This document shows positions 46,871 to 57,018 of a stretch of 64,000 nt of DNA, one piece after another. Location of the stretch: contig CBDFIO010000002.1 in assembly GCA_965248155.1 (NCBI GenBank), forward strand, positions 1,674,001 through 1,738,000, in the 5' to 3' direction. Position 1 is the first letter of the stretch. Every line of letters starts with the position of its first letter. Both the position numbers and the translations under genes were made by a program. Under the pieces are notes generated by a model. It saw nothing but the letters and a program-made list of their open reading frames with translations. It was not told the DNA's origin and searched no databases. This DNA comes from RFSX01 sp965248155 (lineage in GTDB: Bacteria > Bacteroidota > Bacteroidia > Chitinophagales > Saprospiraceae).

Positions 46871-47917
46871 TCAAAGTCTAGGACAAACAAATTTCGGTTT
46901 GACCTGAGCTTTTTTGTTCCAAGAAAAAACTTTACTTGCTGCTATTTCAAATCCTCCTTCTTTAGCTGCCTGGGATAGCCCTCCCATATTAATACTATAA
47001 CTGACTCCGAATCGCCAATCTTTTATATCCGCTCCAAAATAAAGTGGGATAAAGCTGTTATCCGCTAATCTGATTCCGGTTCCTGCATTTAGATATATTT
47101 CCTTTTCGGGATTAAAAGCATAAGAAAACATACCCTGAACTAAGATATTACTTGCTGGCCCCATTTTTTGATAAAGAATAGTAGGATTAAATGTCACCTT
47201 GTCACTTAAGTCGGTGTAAAATTGAGCGTGAATATTCATCCTCCGCTCTAATTTTTCTCTTCTGCTTATAGGATTTTGAACATTGCTTGTGTCTTGTGTT
47301 ACACTCAAATTCGGTTGAAGGGCATGATCCATAGCAAAGCCAACTCTCAAATCAGACGTCTTTCCCATGGGTGTATAGAGCATTAGCCCAATCATGAGAT
47401 CGCTGGTTTCATTCCCGCCTGTATTCAATCCATTAATATCTAAGTCCGGTGACATTGCCCCTGATAATATAAATCCTGATGTATATTCTCCTTTCTTAGT
47501 CCCTTTTGAATAGGTTCCATATTTTCCTCCAAGCGTAAGTACTGTTGTTTGGTCTTTTCCAAGTGTCAAGTGGTATGCTACAGATAATCCTGAAAAAGAA
47601 TGTTTGTAAGATGTTGCCCCGACTTGATCCTTTACCATACTCATCCCTGCAGAAATCCAATCCCCTTCTTTTAATCCGAAGGGTATATTCCCGTCAAAAG
47701 ACAAGCTAAGCGTTCTGTATTCCTGCCCGGAAACAGATACTGTCCGCCATTGATCTCGAACCAGTCCATTTAGTCGCAAATTCCCATAAAACACACCCGT
47801 AAAAGCCGGATTATAACTAATGGGTGAAAATTGCCAATAACTGTATTGCATATCCTGTGCACCTAGCCCTATTGTAAGGAGGCAAAAAATTGCAATGAAT
47901 GTTTGTTTTATTTTCAT
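46871..47917 (-). CDS. PorP/SprF family type IX secretion membrane protein
   Basis: Second PorP/SprF-type barrel here, 348 residues, signal peptide MKIKQTFIAIFCLLTIGLGA then DMQYSYWQFSPISYNPAFTGV and VRDQWRTVSVSGQ, ending KPKFVCPRL with TGA. ATG 47917 is chosen over a GTG at 47956. Forms a two-gene unit with the OmpA-family gene downstream. In gliding Bacteroidota such a pair usually follows a giant surface adhesin gene; here the upstream gene is unrelated and divergent. Confidence 0.92.
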   Translation of the reverse strand: MKIKQTFIAIFCLLTIGLGAQDMQYSYWQFSPISYNPAFTGVFYGNLRLNGLVRDQWRTVSVSGQEYRTLSLSFDGNIPFGLKEGDWISAGMSMVKDQVGATSYKHSFSGLSVAYHLTLGKDQTTVLTLGGKYGTYSKGTKKGEYTSGFILSGAMSPDLDINGLNTGGNETSDLMIGLMLYTPMGKTSDLRVGFAMDHALQPNLSVTQDTSNVQNPISRREKLERRMNIHAQFYTDLSDKVTFNPTILYQKMGPASNILVQGMFSYAFNPEKEIYLNAGTGIRLADNSFIPLYFGADIKDWRFGVSYSINMGGLSQAAKEGGFEIAASKVFSWNKKAQVKPKFVCPRL

Positions 47918-48074
47918 TAAGGTGAAAATTATGTAGCCTAAAAATAGTCTATTCACTATTCTAAAAAAAATAATATCTCATAACTGTATTCCGAATTATG
48001 TGTTGCAAGACTTTTTAGGCTTATAAACAGGACTTTTAGCTTATTTTGCAATCGGGAAAACATCATGTTTTTCT

Positions 48075-49028
48075 TTGCTTTTTGTTATTTGCCTTATAAG
48101 TATTGACGCACAATCAGACAGCTTATTGTATAATGACCAATCTAATTTTGATCATCGCAAGAAAATGCTTCTCTGGGGTGGATCGGGAATATATGCTGTC
48201 GGTGCTACGAGTTTGTACTTCGCATGGTACAAAGACTATGATCAGGATGGTTTTCATTTTTTTAACGATTGGGGGGAATGGAACAATATGGACAAAGCCG
48301 GGCATGTTTTTTCGGCATATTCTCAAACTCTTCTAGTATTCAAAGGTGCTCAATGGGCCGGGTATTCGAATCAACAATCTCTCATGATGGCTTCTGCATC
48401 TTCACTCCTCTTTCAGAGCATCATTGAAATAATGGACGGCTTTTCTTCAGCATGGGGTTTTTCAATAACGGATCTATCTGCCAACTTTCTTGGAACTTCC
48501 GCTTTTTATATTCAAGAAAAGCTTTGGAACGAACAACGAATAAAATTTAAAATGTCCTATTGGCCCGAACACCACCCTTCTGAAATTATTGTTTCAGAAA
48601 CTGGATTGTTTTCATTTCCATTAGAACAGCGCGCAAATCAATTATATGGATCCGGTGCTCTTGAACGTATTCTTAAAGACTACAACGGTCAGACCATCTG
48701 GGCATCAGTTAATATTCATTCTTTTGCGAAAAATAGCACTTTCCCAAAATGGTTAAATGTGGCATTGGGGTTTAGCTCGGCAAACATGTATGGAGGATTT
48801 AGCAATCGCTGGGAATTAAATGATGAGAACATTATTATTGATCCGGTTAAATATCCGAGAAGCAAGCAATATGTCCTGGCCCTGGACTATGATCTAAGCA
48901 AAATAAGGACTGATAGCCCTTTTCTAAAAACTGTATTTGATGTATTAGATATTATTAAATGGCCTGCTCCGGCGATTGAGTATTCAAGTGTAAGTGGCTG
49001 GCGATTTCATTTGGTATTTACAAATTAA
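48075..49028 (+). CDS. DUF2279 family protein with damaged start
   Basis: About 317 residues of the DUF2279 (YfiM-like) family: NDWGEWNNMDKAGHVFSAYSQ, the QSIIEIMDGFSSAWGFS and ITDLSANFLGTSAF blocks. Family members are exported and of unknown function. The frame begins with TTG 48075 in the middle of a signal peptide. An ATG at 48065 is out of frame by one base; taking one T out of the run at 48067-48071 gives MFSLLFVICLISIDAQS, a normal signal peptide. So a one-base insertion at the start is suspected. Its 3' end overlaps the next gene's 3' end by 4 bp. Confidence 0.8.
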   Translation: MLFVICLISIDAQSDSLLYNDQSNFDHRKKMLLWGGSGIYAVGATSLYFAWYKDYDQDGFHFFNDWGEWNNMDKAGHVFSAYSQTLLVFKGAQWAGYSNQQSLMMASASSLLFQSIIEIMDGFSSAWGFSITDLSANFLGTSAFYIQEKLWNEQRIKFKMSYWPEHHPSEIIVSETGLFSFPLEQRANQLYGSGALERILKDYNGQTIWASVNIHSFAKNSTFPKWLNVALGFSSANMYGGFSNRWELNDENIIIDPVKYPRSKQYVLALDYDLSKIRTDSPFLKTVFDVLDIIKWPAPAIEYSSVSGWRFHLVFTN

Positions 49029-51299
49029 TTTTCAATAACAAATTTTTCTATCTGATATTCTTGATCTTGCGTCTTTACCCTTAAGAAGTACATTCCACTT
49101 TTAAGGACATCAATATTTGTAGAAATGCTCGTCCCTGCCCCATAGGAAAGTGCAACATTTTCTTTCCATATTATTTCCCCATTTAATCCAATAATTCCAT
49201 ACTCAAGAATTGGTGATCCTAAGTTTTCAATATGGAGTACATTTATTGCTGGGTTTGGATAAATTTCAAGCTCATAATTCAAATTTACTTGATTGAAATT
49301 ATTATCCTGATTATAATATAAACCATAACAATTTTGGGCTGGAATCAAATTTTGACAGCAATAATATTCGTAGAAGTCTAGATAGTAATGAAATTCTTCT
49401 ACTCCATAAGGCATGATTTCCATATTGTCCTGGCGTATAATTATATGATATGTACCATAAACAGTAGGCTTAAATTCTCTATAATCTCCATAAGTAAAAC
49501 CCATCCAATTATCAAATGGGTCTTGCATATGAATCGTATAAGTTGAAGAACAATCAGTGTTATTAATATGTAATTTATACCACCTTCTACCTTTTCGAAA
49601 TTTAAATCCTTCAGGAGCATTAATCCCATTACAGTTGACAACACAAAACAAATCTGTGCAAACTTCCTCAATATCTAAATTTGATATTTTTCTTGACAAC
49701 GTTTGATCAACAGATTGCATGAGACAAGGGTCATCTGAAAGCAGATATCTCCCATCTCCTCCTATATCATCTATACATTTGTAGTTTTCAATAAATTTTA
49801 AAATCAATACCGCAGGAATCTGTAAAAACCCATGTGGATTCCCAGTTAACTCTCGTCCATTACAATAGAAATATTCCCACCACCAAGCTCGGCATTCTTT
49901 TGATAATTGAGTTGCAAACCACCTTGTGTCTTCATAACCCCAGGTCAATGATTGCGGTTCGTTAGATGCTACTCCCAATTGGTTCCAATATATTTCAAAT
50001 TCTTCACAATCCCAATTTACTTGACTTCCGTTATTTACAATTCCTGAACCAAAATCAAAATACATATAATAGGGCTGGTGTTCGATGTTACATCCTAGTG
50101 GATGAATCCCTCCTGCGGTTCCTACTCCTCCTTCATAGATAACACATGAGTCTATTATGGCTTCCAGAATTTCAGAAAACACATCCGAATCACATGGGGT
50201 TCCTTCAAAAACTGTATTATCAACATTTGTATCGCAATCATTGTAATCACCGGTCGTTTGCTCTTCTGGAGGATCAACCACTTCTCTAGGTCTTATTGCT
50301 GCACCACCAAAATCAAATAATAAACTTTTGGGTTCCGGCATAGTATTATTAACATATGCCGGTTCTCCATTATTTTCATCTTCACCTCCTATTATTATAA
50401 ATGATCCCGCTTCATCTGCGTAATCTCGCACTGCATCCAAAAAAAAAGCAAAGTCCTCAAAATTATCGTTAGGTGGCTCAGGTTTTGCATAGATTGAAAA
50501 CTGCCCCATATGTAATGATGTATAACCAAAATCTATATAGGTTGTAGCTTGTAGCCAGAACCAAACTTTGGTTTCAATATTTTCAAATTTAAATTTTCCA
50601 AACGTCAACATCCGCTCTTTGTCAAATAAAAGAGGACTGTTCTGATTATTAAAATAATAGTCTCTCACAGCTGGAGGTTCGATAGTTCCCAATGCATCTT
50701 CGTAGCTATTCAATAAATCCGTATTGATTGCTAATTGATTAATTTGATCAGAAACATTTTCTAAAATAGCTGCTTGAATAATTGGACGATTTAACCCAGC
50801 ACAATCATAAGCATGATTAACATCACAAATTAATTGCTTAATTGTTGCATACATACCTGAATTGGGATGAAAATTGTTTTCTTTGCCCCGTGCAGAAGAT
50901 GCACGACTTAGAAATTGAGTATTTGTATAGACCAATGCTGCAATTGACTTACAATAATGGTCTTTGCAGTAATATTTAAAATCTTCAGAATAAAAGTCTA
51001 TTTGGTTGCCACAAGATTCTGGTCCATTGGGCCAATTAAATTCCATTAATCCATCACAATTGGCTGCCCGGGAAATATATCGATTTATAGCTATAATACA
51101 ATCACCATCAAATAAGTAAGGATCTTGATTTCGAGGGTCATCAACACAATCATCACCATTGAATTAGTCCAAGATTCGAAAGTTCTTCCTTAATACAATC
51201 AGTCATTGGAGTTTGATCACAATGGGCATTAGTATCAACTTGAGAATTTAATATTAAACTAGATATAAGAAACAGAATGGCAAGCGATCCTCTTAACAT
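49025..51299 (-). pseudogene. Secreted protein with T9SS type A sorting domain, frameshifted near the N-terminus
   Basis: The long frame (673 residues, from 51046) has no signal peptide. A second frame begins at ATG 51299 with one (MLRGSLAILFLISSLILNSQ) and reads VDTNAHCDQTPMTDCIKEE to a TGA at 51153-51155; the long frame is open from 51163 and continues with NGDDCVDDPRNQDP. So a one-base shift lies within 51153-51163 and the intact product would be about 757 residues. The body is Cys-, Trp- and Asp/Asn-rich with no recognised domain; the C-terminus is a T9SS type A tail (ELEIYPNPAINVLHIENLG ... IEKFVIEN). Probably a surface or extracellular protein. Confidence 0.8.
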
Positions 51300-51392
51300 A
51301 ATTTACTAATTTAATTGCTTTAAATTGAATACTAAAAATATAACCCTTTATTTAGAAAAGCAACCATGTGATATTTATCGTGATAGGTTTGA

Positions 51393-53032
51393 TTACTCCT
51401 CAATTACTCCATCCACAACGATTCTGTCTTCCCGGTTCGCCAATTCCCAAACTACATGAAAGATATGCTGGCCAATTTTTTCCATTTTATCAAATAGAAT
51501 TTTGTCTACTGTGTCACTAGGCCTGTGGTAATCCTTATGTGTTCCACTGAAGAAGAAAATTGCCGGAATTCCTTTTTTAGCAAAGTTTATAATGGTCCGA
51601 TCTGAAGTAGTACCGGTTGGGATCATTCTCATCATTGTATCTGTAATCCATAGTAATTTGGGAATACTTCTGATTCAGGTCTTCATTTATTTCATGAAGA
51701 TCGGAACTCAATCTGTCGGACCCAATTACATAAATATAATTCGGGTTATCAGCATACTTTTTGTCTACTCTCCCAACCATATCAACATTGACATTGGCTA
51801 CAGTTTGCTCAATAGGAAATACTGGATTTTCAGCATAATATTTGGAGCCAAGAAGTCCTTTTTCTTCACCTGTAACCAATAGGCATAGAACGCTTCTTCG
51901 TGGTGAAATTCCTCTTTGCTTAGCCACACTGAAAGCTTCGGCAATTTCAAGAACAGTACTCGTTCCTGACCCATTATCATCAGCTCCATTAAATATATCA
52001 TTACCTCTTTTTCCTAAATGATCATAATGTGCAGAAACAACGATTAATTCGTCCTTCTTATCTGATCCTTCTATGTATCCCATTACATTATGTCCTTTAA
52101 TAACAGAAATATTTTTCTGCATATCGACGTATAATTCAGGTTTCATTTTGATATCAGAAGCTTTGCCTTTTTTCTTGTTTTTATTCCTCCACTTGATTAC
52201 CTTTTTTTCCTTATCCCCAATAATATCTTTTGCCATTGTACTGGAAATATATATATGGTTCGCATATTTCTTTTCCTTCATCTGGCCGTCGCCTAATTTA
52301 AGTGATGGAGAAACTAAAAACCGTTTGTTTTTATTTAAAAAAGATTTTAATTCGTTTTCAATAACAAGGACTAATTTGACCCCGTGTTTTTCAGCTACCT
52401 CCAGTTTCTTCCAGTTTCTTCCATACATTATCATTCCAATCTGAAGGGGCCTTTGTTTTACTTATATAAGAGACACTGTCTAGGTCTAAAGGTTCCCCTT
52501 TATTAATCATTATTACTTTCCCTTTGACATTGTTTCCTTTATAGTCACTATAATTCGGGTCGTCGATTCCGTATCCTAAAAAGATAATCTCTTCAGGTCT
52601 GTATGATGGCATATGATCATTTACAGTTGCAAAAGAGAGGTAATCCCAAAGGTGCTTATAACTATTGCCATTAATATTAATTTCATTATCCTTCCATCCT
52701 GTTCTGTTAAAAGCTATTCCTTGATAGTATGTGTTTTCCTGGCCCACAGCCGGAAGTCCAAGCGTCTTAAAGTGTTGTGCGATATATCCTGCAGCCAGGT
52801 CATTTGCTTTTGTTCCAGTTTCCCGTCCTTCATATTCATCTGATGCCAGCACGTGCAAATGTGCACTAAGGTCTTCGGTACTAATCGTTTTTGCAAGGGT
52901 GGCTGCCTGATTATTTGCCAGATCTGTCAGCAATAAACTGGAGTCAGGAGTAGTGACATGACTAGCAAATTGTGCTATACAATGGGCACTAACAATCAAT
53001 GATATTAACAGCGTGAAAAGAAATTTATTCAT
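51393..53032 (-). pseudogene. M28 family zinc peptidase, broken by two frameshifts
   Basis: Three frames in series make one exported M28 aminopeptidase: signal peptide (MNKFLFTLLISLIVSAHCIAQ) and N-terminal domain from 53032; the metallopeptidase core (SAHYDHLG, NGADDNGSGTSTVLE, VTGEEKGLLGS, NVDMVGRV); and the end with the last zinc His (GTHKDYHRPSDTVDK). The first break is caused by a 10-bp tandem duplication at 52401-52420: with one copy the frame reads NVWKKLEVAEKHG through. The second is one extra base in the AAA at 51586-51588 (DHY-NFAKKG restored by removing it). All zinc ligands survive, but in different frames. An IS1595 element ends 20 bp before the start codon. Confidence 0.88.
52401..52420. 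repeat. 10-bp tandem duplication inside the M28 peptidase gene
   Basis: Two perfect adjacent copies of CCAGTTTCTT. Ten is not a multiple of three, so the second copy shifts the reading frame; removing it restores a continuous M28 protein. Typical of replication slippage. Confidence 0.9.
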
Positions 53033-53051
53033 TGTGTAGAATTAATATTTA

Positions 53052-54099
53052 TATGACTATCGGATTAATCACATATTTACCTCCCATTTTACAGATACAG
53101 AGTTAGTTACAACTCTATCGAATACAGAATTGAAGTATTTTCTATTAAACTTATAGCAGAACTCATCGAGATAACTTTGCAGATATTGCTCACCAATGGA
53201 ATGATGCACATCTAACAGCAATCTTTTGGCATTGCTTATGACTATATGAACCCAAGGCAGAATTTTACGAGTCTCTTTCTTGTCCTTTATTACCACAGCT
53301 TTATGGTCAGTGAGGCTGTTTGCTAAATCATTATAGTTATTAGCTCCGTCTGTTATTGCAGATGTTTTTGTATCAATAGCTTGTTCTACTTGTGCATTGG
53401 TGCTTTCTTTGCTAAGGTCATCTAGTAATTTCATTTTAATGTATCTCACTTTTTTATTGGTTTTGTGCCTGTATTTTTTAGTAGGTTCCACAGATATTGA
53501 TTCAGCCATAACCAATACTATTGCTTGCTTTTGACTTCCTTTACCTCTCTTATATTTTCCATCATTGTTTTCTAATTCTATTACGGTTTGATCTCGTCTT
53601 TCTTTGTTGGGAACTATTTCAAAGAAACCTTCATCAAGTTCAACTTGATTACCAAGAAGATAATTATCATCTCGCCTACCCATAGAGTGACGTATTTTAT
53701 GAAGCATATACCAAATAGGCTCATAATAGGGATGACCTAACTGTCTTTGTATTTCTAATGCAGAAAAACTCTTTTTTGTGCTGGTAAGCATCATCATTCC
53801 AAAATACCAATAGTAGTAGGGTAGCTGAGATTTATGTAGTAATGTTCCACTACGTAAAGTCGTTCTAAACTTACAGGATTTACATTGGTATTGACTTCTT
53901 GTGGATAGCCAATAATGCTCTTGAGATTGGCAACGCTTACAAATAACTCCTTGTCTATCTCTTTCTGCTTTAAAGTGAGCTTTGCAGCTTGCTTCATCTG
54001 GATACTTTTTGAAAAAATCTTGTAACTTCATAACTAAGTGTCTAATAATTAGAAAGATACGAAATTATAGTGTCTTGTGCAAGCAATCCGATAGTCATA
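53052..54099 (-). mobile_element. IS1595-family insertion sequence
   Basis: 1048 bp bounded by perfect 15-bp inverted repeats (TATGACTATCGGATT at 53052-53066, its complement at 54085-54099). The AT-rich flanks continue the symmetry imperfectly (TTAATATTT outside both ends), so the true ends may lie some 9 bp further out. No 8-bp target duplication is evident, which suggests later rearrangement. It holds one transposase gene and separates the M28 peptidase gene from whatever lay upstream. Confidence 0.85.
53069..54031 (-). CDS. IS1595-family transposase (ISXO2-like)
   Basis: 320 residues. N-terminal zinc ribbon (CKRCQSQEHYWLSTR, then CKSCKFRTTLRSGT), then the ISXO2-like catalytic domain: VELDEGFFEI, AITDGANNYNDL, and HIVISNAKRLLLDVHHSIG followed by YLDEFCYKFNR. 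Length is normal for the family and the frame is unbroken, so the element may be active. Confidence 0.9.
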   Translation of the reverse strand: MKLQDFFKKYPDEASCKAHFKAERDRQGVICKRCQSQEHYWLSTRSQYQCKSCKFRTTLRSGTLLHKSQLPYYYWYFGMMMLTSTKKSFSALEIQRQLGHPYYEPIWYMLHKIRHSMGRRDDNYLLGNQVELDEGFFEIVPNKERRDQTVIELENNDGKYKRGKGSQKQAIVLVMAESISVEPTKKYRHKTNKKVRYIKMKLLDDLSKESTNAQVEQAIDTKTSAITDGANNYNDLANSLTDHKAVVIKDKKETRKILPWVHIVISNAKRLLLDVHHSIGEQYLQSYLDEFCYKFNRKYFNSVFDRVVTNSVSVKWEVNM

Positions 54100-54113
54100 A
54101 AATATTAACAAGA

Positions 54114-54155
54114 AATTTTATTGACTTATTGTCCACTTTGGTTTGAAGACCTACA
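54114..54155. mobile_element. 42-bp relic of the right end of an IS3-family element
   Basis: Matches 58001-58042, the right end of the intact IS3-family element in this window, at 41 of 42 positions (only 54123 differs). The relic starts exactly where the methyltransferase reading loses family sense, so an IS3 copy once interrupted that gene and all but this end was later lost, apparently with or after the insertion of the neighbouring IS1595 element. Confidence 0.85.
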
Positions 54156-54637
54156 CTTGAAGATCTAATCTTGGCATATGGAGGATTCATAATCACATGA
54201 CTATATAATTTTTTAGAATCAACACTATCAATTATATAATCTTTATTAATGAATTGTGATTGTAATTTAATTCTATTTCTTTTTGAATAAATCTCCGCTT
54301 TTTCAAATACAGCTGACACGTATAACTTCATTAAATCATCAATATCATAGGCGTCAACTGATAAGGTTCCTGTTTTTCCACGAAATATGACTTCTTGTAT
54401 TATTGCAGCTGTCAATGAGCCTGGACCACAACCAGGATCCAAAATTTCTACTTTATTGCCAAATTCTTCAAAAAGAGAAACCATAAACATACAAATTGGA
54501 AGGGGAGTGAAGAATTGTGAATATTCCACTTTATTATCTCCAAGAATAGAATTTGCTTTAATTCTTATTAAATCTGTGTATTCCAATAAGCTAATGTCAT
54601 TTTCCTTTCTATTATAATATTTTGTCTCCTTATCCAA
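54156..54637 (-). pseudogene. N-terminal stub of an N6-adenine DNA methyltransferase
   Basis: About 160 residues of a class with the SAM-binding motif LDPGCGPGSLTAAI and the catalytic NPPY motif (SHVIMNPPYAKIRSS), opened by QFFTPLPICMFMVSLF as in Eco57I/type I-like methylases of restriction-modification systems. Right after NPPYAKI the coding runs into the IS3 end relic (54114-54155) and stops at 54095, so the target-recognition part is gone. No nuclease partner remains here. Upstream, 54638-54923 holds no gene. Confidence 0.85.
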
Positions 54638-54923
54638 TTTCCTATTCTTGATTATGATTATTCACTTGTAAAGTTAATTAGGTTGAAGTAATTATGAGTA
54701 GGTAATGCCTTTTATTCATTGTATACATAGAATTTAGATTTGACAATACTTTTCTTAATCATTATAAGGCATTACTTAAAGAATCCTTTAAATTATATAT
54801 ACATTCTAATTCTACGTACAATTGGTTCGATAACGAACCTTGCCTTCCCTTAAAATGCCTTTTCGGATTCTTGTCTTTTCTTAAGATAATCTTTTGTAAA
54901 AATCAATTTTCAGGAAAAAGAAA

Positions 54924-56528
54924 TTAGAATTTTAAGAGTTTTACAATAGAAGGCTTGCTCCTATCAAATGGTTCTATTAGCAGATAGTATGTTCCACTTG
55001 GTATACCCATTGTTTGCATTATTTCTAAATCTTGATGAGGATGAATCACATACGATTTAATGCTTTTCATTTGTGAATTTATCAAAGTAATTTTTGATTT
55101 TACTAGAGAACTTTTCCATTCAATATTTAAGAATTCATGAAAAGGATTCGGATATATAATAATTTCATTTGGAATATCATCTGGATCATTATCAATATGA
55201 GTTAAAAAAGCTTCGAATCCACAATTAAATTCAAAATTAGTACAGACTTCGCTATCTAAAATTGTGAACCAACTATCTTGATGCATCTGATTAGATTCTG
55301 TGGAGTTAATATATGATCCGGCACCAAATAACGTTTTATTTGATAATTCAAAAATATTGCTTAAAGATTCAGTTGCCACATTCCCAAATTGATCATATTC
55401 AATAAGCGCGTATTCCCAGATTTTCTGTCCAGTTGTTCCATTTAATTTCACCAAATAAGGTGCTGTATATGCATCAGATGGGTCTGGAAAAGGTGGAATA
55501 GAATCTGGATCAGGATCAGGCAATTCTATTCCTGGATAGTTAAAATGCCATAATACATATCCACCACAAAGGATATCCCCGTTAGATGTTTCCTCAAAAG
55601 TTAAAATGTGTTTCCTTCCAAATGGGCTTATGGATAATGTATTATTTGTCCAGATTATTTCCCCAGTAGAATCAATACAAACTATTTCATTATCAGATGC
55701 AATTACATTAAAATCGGTCGGTGTATGTTTATGTTTGTAAATCAAGTTTTGATTGTTAAGCAGTTCTGCAGCATGTTCGTAATTATGTTGAGTTTCAAAG
55801 TTTAAAGTGTCGTAATAGAACCATGTCATATTTCGATTTTGATCATACTTTATGAATCCTCTTCGGGCAGATTTACTAGATTCAGGAGCAAGCAAAGAAA
55901 AGTATGCAATAAGTTGTTTTCCATCAGGTGTGAAAAGATATTCATATATACAAGATTCTTTTTGAAAAGGGAATTCAAGAATTGTATCAATCTCAAGATT
56001 TTCTTTATTTAAATAAATGCAATAATCAGGAAATTCATCGGGATTATCAGTTAGTTGTGTCCATCCTGCCAATACAATATGATTATCCAATGGCAGAACG
56101 GATGAAATGCCATAAAAATTTACTTTGTCTTCAAGTGAAAAGTCAGAATTTTTAATTTCTAGAAAAGTAGATACATCGAAATACTTCAGGTTAATACATG
56201 GAATAGTATCATTTAATGAACTGCTTGCAAGAACTAAAGTGTCTCCACTTAATTGCATGATTCTTCTTCTATGGTTTGGGTCAACGTCAATTTGCTTTTG
56301 ATTTAGAATATTTCCATTCGAATCGAAAGCAATTAAATAAGAACATGTATAGTCTTCACTTCCATTATTACATACGCTTTTAGTCAAAGAATAAACTATA
56401 TCATTTCTTTCAACTGCTTCGGCTACAAAATCATCTTTACCTTCGCCAAAATCAATATTAAAAGATTCATTTTGGGCATACAATGAAAAGCTTAGCAATA
56501 ATAGATAAATTATAAGTGTCCTTTTCAT
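54924..56528 (-). CDS. Secreted protein with T9SS type A sorting domain
   Basis: 534 residues. Signal peptide (MKRTLIIYLLLLSFSLYAQ), then a propeller-like body with repeated motifs of the type SNIFELSNKTLFGAGSY and LVKLNGTTGQKIWEYAL (quinoprotein-like beta-propeller, inferred), and a C-terminal sorting domain (IIIYPNPFHEFLNIEW ... SIVKLLKF). Secreted by T9SS and attached to the cell surface or released. Frame unbroken, the only larger accessory gene in this part of the window without a lesion besides the SGNH hydrolase. Confidence 0.85.
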   Translation of the reverse strand: MKRTLIIYLLLLSFSLYAQNESFNIDFGEGKDDFVAEAVERNDIVYSLTKSVCNNGSEDYTCSYLIAFDSNGNILNQKQIDVDPNHRRRIMQLSGDTLVLASSSLNDTIPCINLKYFDVSTFLEIKNSDFSLEDKVNFYGISSVLPLDNHIVLAGWTQLTDNPDEFPDYCIYLNKENLEIDTILEFPFQKESCIYEYLFTPDGKQLIAYFSLLAPESSKSARRGFIKYDQNRNMTWFYYDTLNFETQHNYEHAAELLNNQNLIYKHKHTPTDFNVIASDNEIVCIDSTGEIIWTNNTLSISPFGRKHILTFEETSNGDILCGGYVLWHFNYPGIELPDPDPDSIPPFPDPSDAYTAPYLVKLNGTTGQKIWEYALIEYDQFGNVATESLSNIFELSNKTLFGAGSYINSTESNQMHQDSWFTILDSEVCTNFEFNCGFEAFLTHIDNDPDDIPNEIIIYPNPFHEFLNIEWKSSLVKSKITLINSQMKSIKSYVIHPHQDLEIMQTMGIPSGTYYLLIEPFDRSKPSIVKLLKF

Positions 56529-56542
56529 ATGAATTAAATGGA

Positions 56543-56564
56543 GGCCCTGCCATCTAGCAGGGCC
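56543..56564. repeat. GC-rich perfect hairpin
   Basis: GGCCCTGC and GCAGGGCC around a 6-base loop, in an AT-rich gap between a T9SS cargo gene and the IS3-family element. There is no T run on either strand, so it is at best a weak terminator. It may have ended the peptidase gene that the IS now truncates. Confidence 0.55.
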
Positions 56565-56653
56565 TATCCTTATTTAAATGTAAATCGTCAAATAAAAGTG
56601 GACCATTAAGTGAATAAAATTAAGTTATACATAACTATTAAATTCACTTTATT

Positions 56654-57004
56654 ATGAACAAGAAAAACAAATCAGCAGAATCTTATGTCCGAGATGTAAA
56701 AAGAAGGACAAGACGTAAATTTTCTACAGAAGAAAAGATTAGAATAGTCATTGAAGGATTAAGAGGAGAACAAAGTGTTGCTTCTCTTTGTAGAAGAGAA
56801 GAGATTTCACAACCACTATATTATAAGTGGAGTAAAGATTTCATGGAAGCAGGGAAGAAACGTTTAAAGGGAGACACAGAACGTGAAGCCAATACTTCAG
56901 AAGTTCAACATCTAAAGACAGAAAATCAAGACCTTAAAGAGGTAGTAGCAGAACTTACTCTAAAAAATCGTGTGCTTAAAAAAAGCTTGAATGGAGTAAA
57001 ATAA
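56654..57004 (+). CDS. IS3-family transposase OrfA
   Basis: 116 residues: a helix-turn-helix of the transposase-8 type (KFSTEEKIRIVIEGLRGEQSV, LCRREEISQPLYYKWSK) and a C-terminal leucine-zipper-like coiled coil (LKTENQDLKEVVAEL). Binds the IS ends. Ends 14 bp before orfB. Confidence 0.9.
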   Translation: MNKKNKSAESYVRDVKRRTRRKFSTEEKIRIVIEGLRGEQSVASLCRREEISQPLYYKWSKDFMEAGKKRLKGDTEREANTSEVQHLKTENQDLKEVVAELTLKNRVLKKSLNGVK

Positions 57005-57018
57005 AATTCAAGAAGTAT

